A stretch of DNA of 64,000 nt. Origin: Yersinia bercovieri ATCC 43970 (GTDB taxonomy: Bacteria; Pseudomonadota; Gammaproteobacteria; Enterobacterales; Enterobacteriaceae). Positions 61,460 through 64,000 of the stretch are shown here, piece after piece. The stretch covers positions 3,844,001 through 3,908,000 of the forward strand of contig NZ_CP054044.1 of assembly GCF_013282745.1 (NCBI RefSeq), read 5' to 3'. A model generated the notes under the pieces. That model made no database searches and had not been told where the DNA came from. It saw only the letters and a list, made by a program, of their open reading frames with translations. Numbering within the stretch: position 1 is the first letter of the stretch; each line of letters starts with the position of its first letter. Position numbers and translations under genes: made by a program.

Positions 61460-63232
61460 ATGTATTTCAGAGTGCTGGCGATAATGCTCTTTTGCAGCAT
61501 TTCAGCCGCTGATGCCGATGAATGGACCATCGGGGTTTTGGCACTGCGTGGCGATGCGCAGGCGCAGGCCCATTGGCAACCGCTGGCCGAGAGGCTAAAT
61601 CAGCAGTTGCCGGATCACCATTTTCAGTTGTTGCCGCTGGATTTGAATACGATGAAGACCGCCGTGGCGCAAAACCGAATCGATTTTCTGCTCACCAATC
61701 CGGCGCAATATGTGCAGATTGATAGTCACTACCCCTTGCGGTGGTTGGTGTCACTGCGCTCCAGCCACCAGCCGGACAGCACCAGCCGCAATGTGATTGG
61801 TAGTGTGATTCTGGTGCGCGCTGACAGTGATATCCATAGCCCGCAGAGTCTGCGGGGCCTGAGGGTCGGCGCAGTCTCACCCGCTGCGTTTGGCGGTTAT
61901 CTCTTGGGCTACAAAGCGTTGCGCGATGCCGGGCTTCAGCCCGAGCAGGATTTTCAGTTACATTTTTCGGGCTTTCCGGTGGATGCCTTGATCTATCTGC
62001 TGCGCGATCGCGCCATCTCCGCCGCCATTGTCCCCACCTGCTTGCTGGAGGATATGCAAGCCGAGGGATTGGTACAGGCGGCGGATTTCCGGCCACTATT
62101 GGCAAAACAGACCCCGATCCCCTGCCTGACCAGCACCGAGTTGTACCCTAACTGGTCATTTGCCGCGTTATCCCACGTGCCTGATAAGCTGGTGGACAGT
62201 GTCACGCGAACTTTACTCAGCCCCGATAGCAGCAAAAATCCACAGTGGGGCGCGGCCTCCTCCACCAGTCAGGTGGAAAGCTTACTGCGCTCGGTGAATC
62301 AACACCCGCGACAACCGCAGATTTGGCAGCAGATGGTCGATTGGGCGCAGCAGCATCGGCTATTGATCGCCACTATTGGGCTGATTTTGCTGTTACTCGG
62401 TGCCAATCATATCTGGGTGGCTTTTTTGGTGCGCCGCCGCAGTCGCCAGTTGGAGCAGCTACATCAACAGCTGAGAAGCCGAGAGAGCGCATTGGAGCAG
62501 GCGCAGCGCCTGAGTATTCTGGGGGAGATGACCTCTGGGTTTGCCCATGAGTTGAACCAGCCGCTCAGTGCCATTCAGCACTATGCCGAGGGCTGCTCCA
62601 TCCGCTTACAGCGGGAACAAGGGGATCACCCGTTGCTGCCGATCCTCGGGCAGATAGCTCATCAGGCCCAGCGCGGGGCCGATATCATTGCCAACCTGCG
62701 GCTGTGGGTCGGGAAACAGCCCGCGCCTAATTCAGCGGCGAAGCATTCAATAATCAGCCAGCCACTGCATACGTTGCTCAACCATATCTGGCAGTTATTG
62801 GGGGCCGAGCAGCATCAGCCGCCCTGTCAGTTACAGCTGGATATCGACACCACATTGACACTGCATTTGCCGCCCACCTTACTCGATCAAGTTTTATGTA
62901 ACCTGATCACCAATAGCTTGCAGGCTGGTGCGCGTCAGTTAACCTGTCATGCCTATCAGCAAGCTGGCGTGGTCACCCTGATATTGCAAGATGATGCTGG
63001 CGGCTTGACCGCTGAACAACTTCGCCTGCCCTTTATCCCCTTTCGCTCCACTAAAAGTGATGGACTGGGGCTGGGGTTGGTGATTTGCCAGCGATTGATC
63101 AGCAGTCAGGGCGGCCATCTGACGCTACTTAACCAGCGGACTACCAAAGGTAAAATGGGGTTGCAAGTGACCCTAACACTGCCACTTAACCCACACAAGG
63201 AGCTGACTTTTGTCACTGATTCATCTGGTTGA
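61460..63232 (+). CDS. ttrS: Tetrathionate-sensing histidine kinase TtrS
   Basis: 590 residues. Signal peptide (1-20), a PhnD-like periplasmic binding domain (about 22-265) that should sense tetrathionate, one membrane helix (about 299-318), coiled coil, HisKA with phosphorylated His in SGFAHELNQPLSAIQHYAEG (about 368) and HATPase with DDAGGL and GLGLGLVICQRL. Type resembles FixL/TodS short kinases. ATG at 61460 with AAAGGA upstream. Overlaps ttrR by 23 nt. Confidence 0.93.
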   Translation: MYFRVLAIMLFCSISAADADEWTIGVLALRGDAQAQAHWQPLAERLNQQLPDHHFQLLPLDLNTMKTAVAQNRIDFLLTNPAQYVQIDSHYPLRWLVSLRSSHQPDSTSRNVIGSVILVRADSDIHSPQSLRGLRVGAVSPAAFGGYLLGYKALRDAGLQPEQDFQLHFSGFPVDALIYLLRDRAISAAIVPTCLLEDMQAEGLVQAADFRPLLAKQTPIPCLTSTELYPNWSFAALSHVPDKLVDSVTRTLLSPDSSKNPQWGAASSTSQVESLLRSVNQHPRQPQIWQQMVDWAQQHRLLIATIGLILLLLGANHIWVAFLVRRRSRQLEQLHQQLRSRESALEQAQRLSILGEMTSGFAHELNQPLSAIQHYAEGCSIRLQREQGDHPLLPILGQIAHQAQRGADIIANLRLWVGKQPAPNSAAKHSIISQPLHTLLNHIWQLLGAEQHQPPCQLQLDIDTTLTLHLPPTLLDQVLCNLITNSLQAGARQLTCHAYQQAGVVTLILQDDAGGLTAEQLRLPFIPFRSTKSDGLGLGLVICQRLISSQGGHLTLLNQRTTKGKMGLQVTLTLPLNPHKELTFVTDSSG

Positions 63233-63794
63233 TGACGATATTGCCGTCACCGACGCCTGCCGTTTTCTGCTCGACAGCCTGGGCTATAGAGTGAAGGTGT
63301 GGCACGACGGTGCGCGTTTTCTGGCGCAGGCTGATTTGTATCACGCCGGGGTGGTGCTGCTGGATATCCGTATGCCATTGCTCGATGGCACTGAGGTCTA
63401 TGCCCGGATGCGTCAGATAGAGAGCACACTCGCCACTATCTTCCTCACCGCCCATGGCGAGGTGCCGCAAGCGGTTGAGCAGATGAAGCTGGGGGCGGTG
63501 GACTTTTTACAAAAACCGGTGGCGACTGCACCATTGATTGCCGCCTTGCAGCAGGGTTTGCTGCAATCTGAGCAGTGGGTTGCCCGCCGACAGGTCGCGC
63601 TGCGCTATGCTACTCTCACATCACGGGAGCAGATGATTGCACAATGGGTGATGCAGGGTTTGATTAACCGCGATATCGCCGACAGAGCTTGTGTGTCGGT
63701 CAGAACGGTAGAAGTGCATCGGGCTAAAGTCATGGAGAAGATGGCGGTTAACAGCCTCGCGGAGCTAGTCAGCCTGCTGAGTCCGATAAAATAG
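63210..63794 (+). CDS. ttrR: Response regulator TtrR
   Basis: 194 residues, FixJ-type. Receiver about 1-120 (VDDD, phospho-Asp in VLLDIRMP, Lys in LQKPV) and LuxR helix-turn-helix about 133-190 (LTSREQMIAQWVMQG ... VSVRTVEVHRAKVMEKM). The start is TTG at 63210 with AAGGAG 7 nt before it. It is coupled to ttrS and activates ttrBCA with tetrathionate. Confidence 0.93.
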   Translation: MSLIHLVDDDIAVTDACRFLLDSLGYRVKVWHDGARFLAQADLYHAGVVLLDIRMPLLDGTEVYARMRQIESTLATIFLTAHGEVPQAVEQMKLGAVDFLQKPVATAPLIAALQQGLLQSEQWVARRQVALRYATLTSREQMIAQWVMQGLINRDIADRACVSVRTVEVHRAKVMEKMAVNSLAELVSLLSPIK

Positions 63795-63919
63795 CCGGAT
63801 GAAATTTTGCTTATTTTACGTTCAATTTGATGATTTAGCTGTCGGGATCTTCAACAAGGCGGCATAAAAATGGCTTTTTGGTGCGGTCTTTTTTCCCGTA
63901 GCCCACTAAAAATGCCACA

Positions 63920-64000
63920 ATGGTCTATCTTAAACCACTGATGAGACAGCTAAACAGGTTGGCATGGAGTGCCCATCGAGATTCACTAATGCACCACATC
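63920..64000 (+). CDS. Possible start of another gene, cut by window end
   Basis: ATG at 63920 opens a frame of 27 codons (MVYLKPLMRQLNRLAWSAHR...) that runs off the window. No clear ribosome site, no recognised product. It may be chance. Confidence 0.2.
   Translation, partial: MVYLKPLMRQLNRLAWSAHRDSLMHHI

Overview
The window is enterobacterial chromosome, almost certainly from the genus Yersinia. Core genes follow the E. coli order (hflD-purB-phoPQ-roxA-pepT, cobB-nagK-lolEDC-mfd, ycfJ-ndh-ycfP-nagZ-thiK-lpoB-ycfL-hinT, ptsG-tatD-holB-tmk-mltG-pabC-fabF-acpP-fabGDH-plsX-rpmF-yceD, maf-rluC-rne, pyrC-dinI-bssS-solA). The spacers carry ERIC elements of the long Yersinia kind. A tetrathionate reductase locus (ttr) suggests the Y. 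enterocolitica side of the genus rather than Y. pestis/pseudotuberculosis; that assignment is inference.

Layout. 1-5.4 kb: 3' end of hflD, purB, the PhoP/PhoQ two-component system behind a triple PhoP box, and the ribosomal oxygenase roxA. 5.4-12.2 kb (minus strand): pepT with Fur- and FNR-like sites, cobB, nagK and the lolCDE lipoprotein exporter. 12.4-15.8 kb: mfd. 15.9-23.6 kb: a long ERIC element, ycfJ, ndh with a perfect FNR palindrome upstream, then the hinT-ycfL-lpoB-thiK-nagZ-ycfP gene string and a shikimate-dehydrogenase-like gene.

23.6-30.1 kb is the main accessory region. It holds an AT-rich leader, a 51-residue precursor peptide ending in a Gly-Gly leader plus a 12-residue aromatic/Arg-rich core, a radical SAM/SPASM enzyme, an HlyD-type adaptor, a C39-peptidase ABC exporter and an exported protein with two Asp-Thr-Gly motifs. 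This is a Xye-type (XyeA/XyeB) ribosomal peptide system expected to make a three-residue-cyclophane peptide (triceptide). Its core contains three possible ring motifs, WIN, FAR and WGR. The precursor is separated from the enzyme gene by a terminator-like hairpin. The family is known, but the aspartic-protease-like partner and the three-motif core are not well explained.

30.2-48.4 kb: ptsG with conserved SgrS-pairing and Mlc-type sites, DNA replication and cell-wall genes, the whole fatty-acid operon, ribosomal protein L32, maf, rluC and rne. RNase E has an unusual run of eight pentapeptide repeats. 48.4-55.8 kb: an ABM-type monooxygenase, pyrC, dinI behind a LexA box, bssS, solA, an RcsA-like LuxR regulator, the tiny membrane protein YceO, tqsA and trhO. 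56.1-63.8 kb: a small membrane protein, then ttrBCA (minus strand) divergent from the ttrSR sensor/regulator pair (plus strand), for anaerobic respiration of tetrathionate. No tRNA, rRNA, CRISPR array, transposase or prophage gene was seen.
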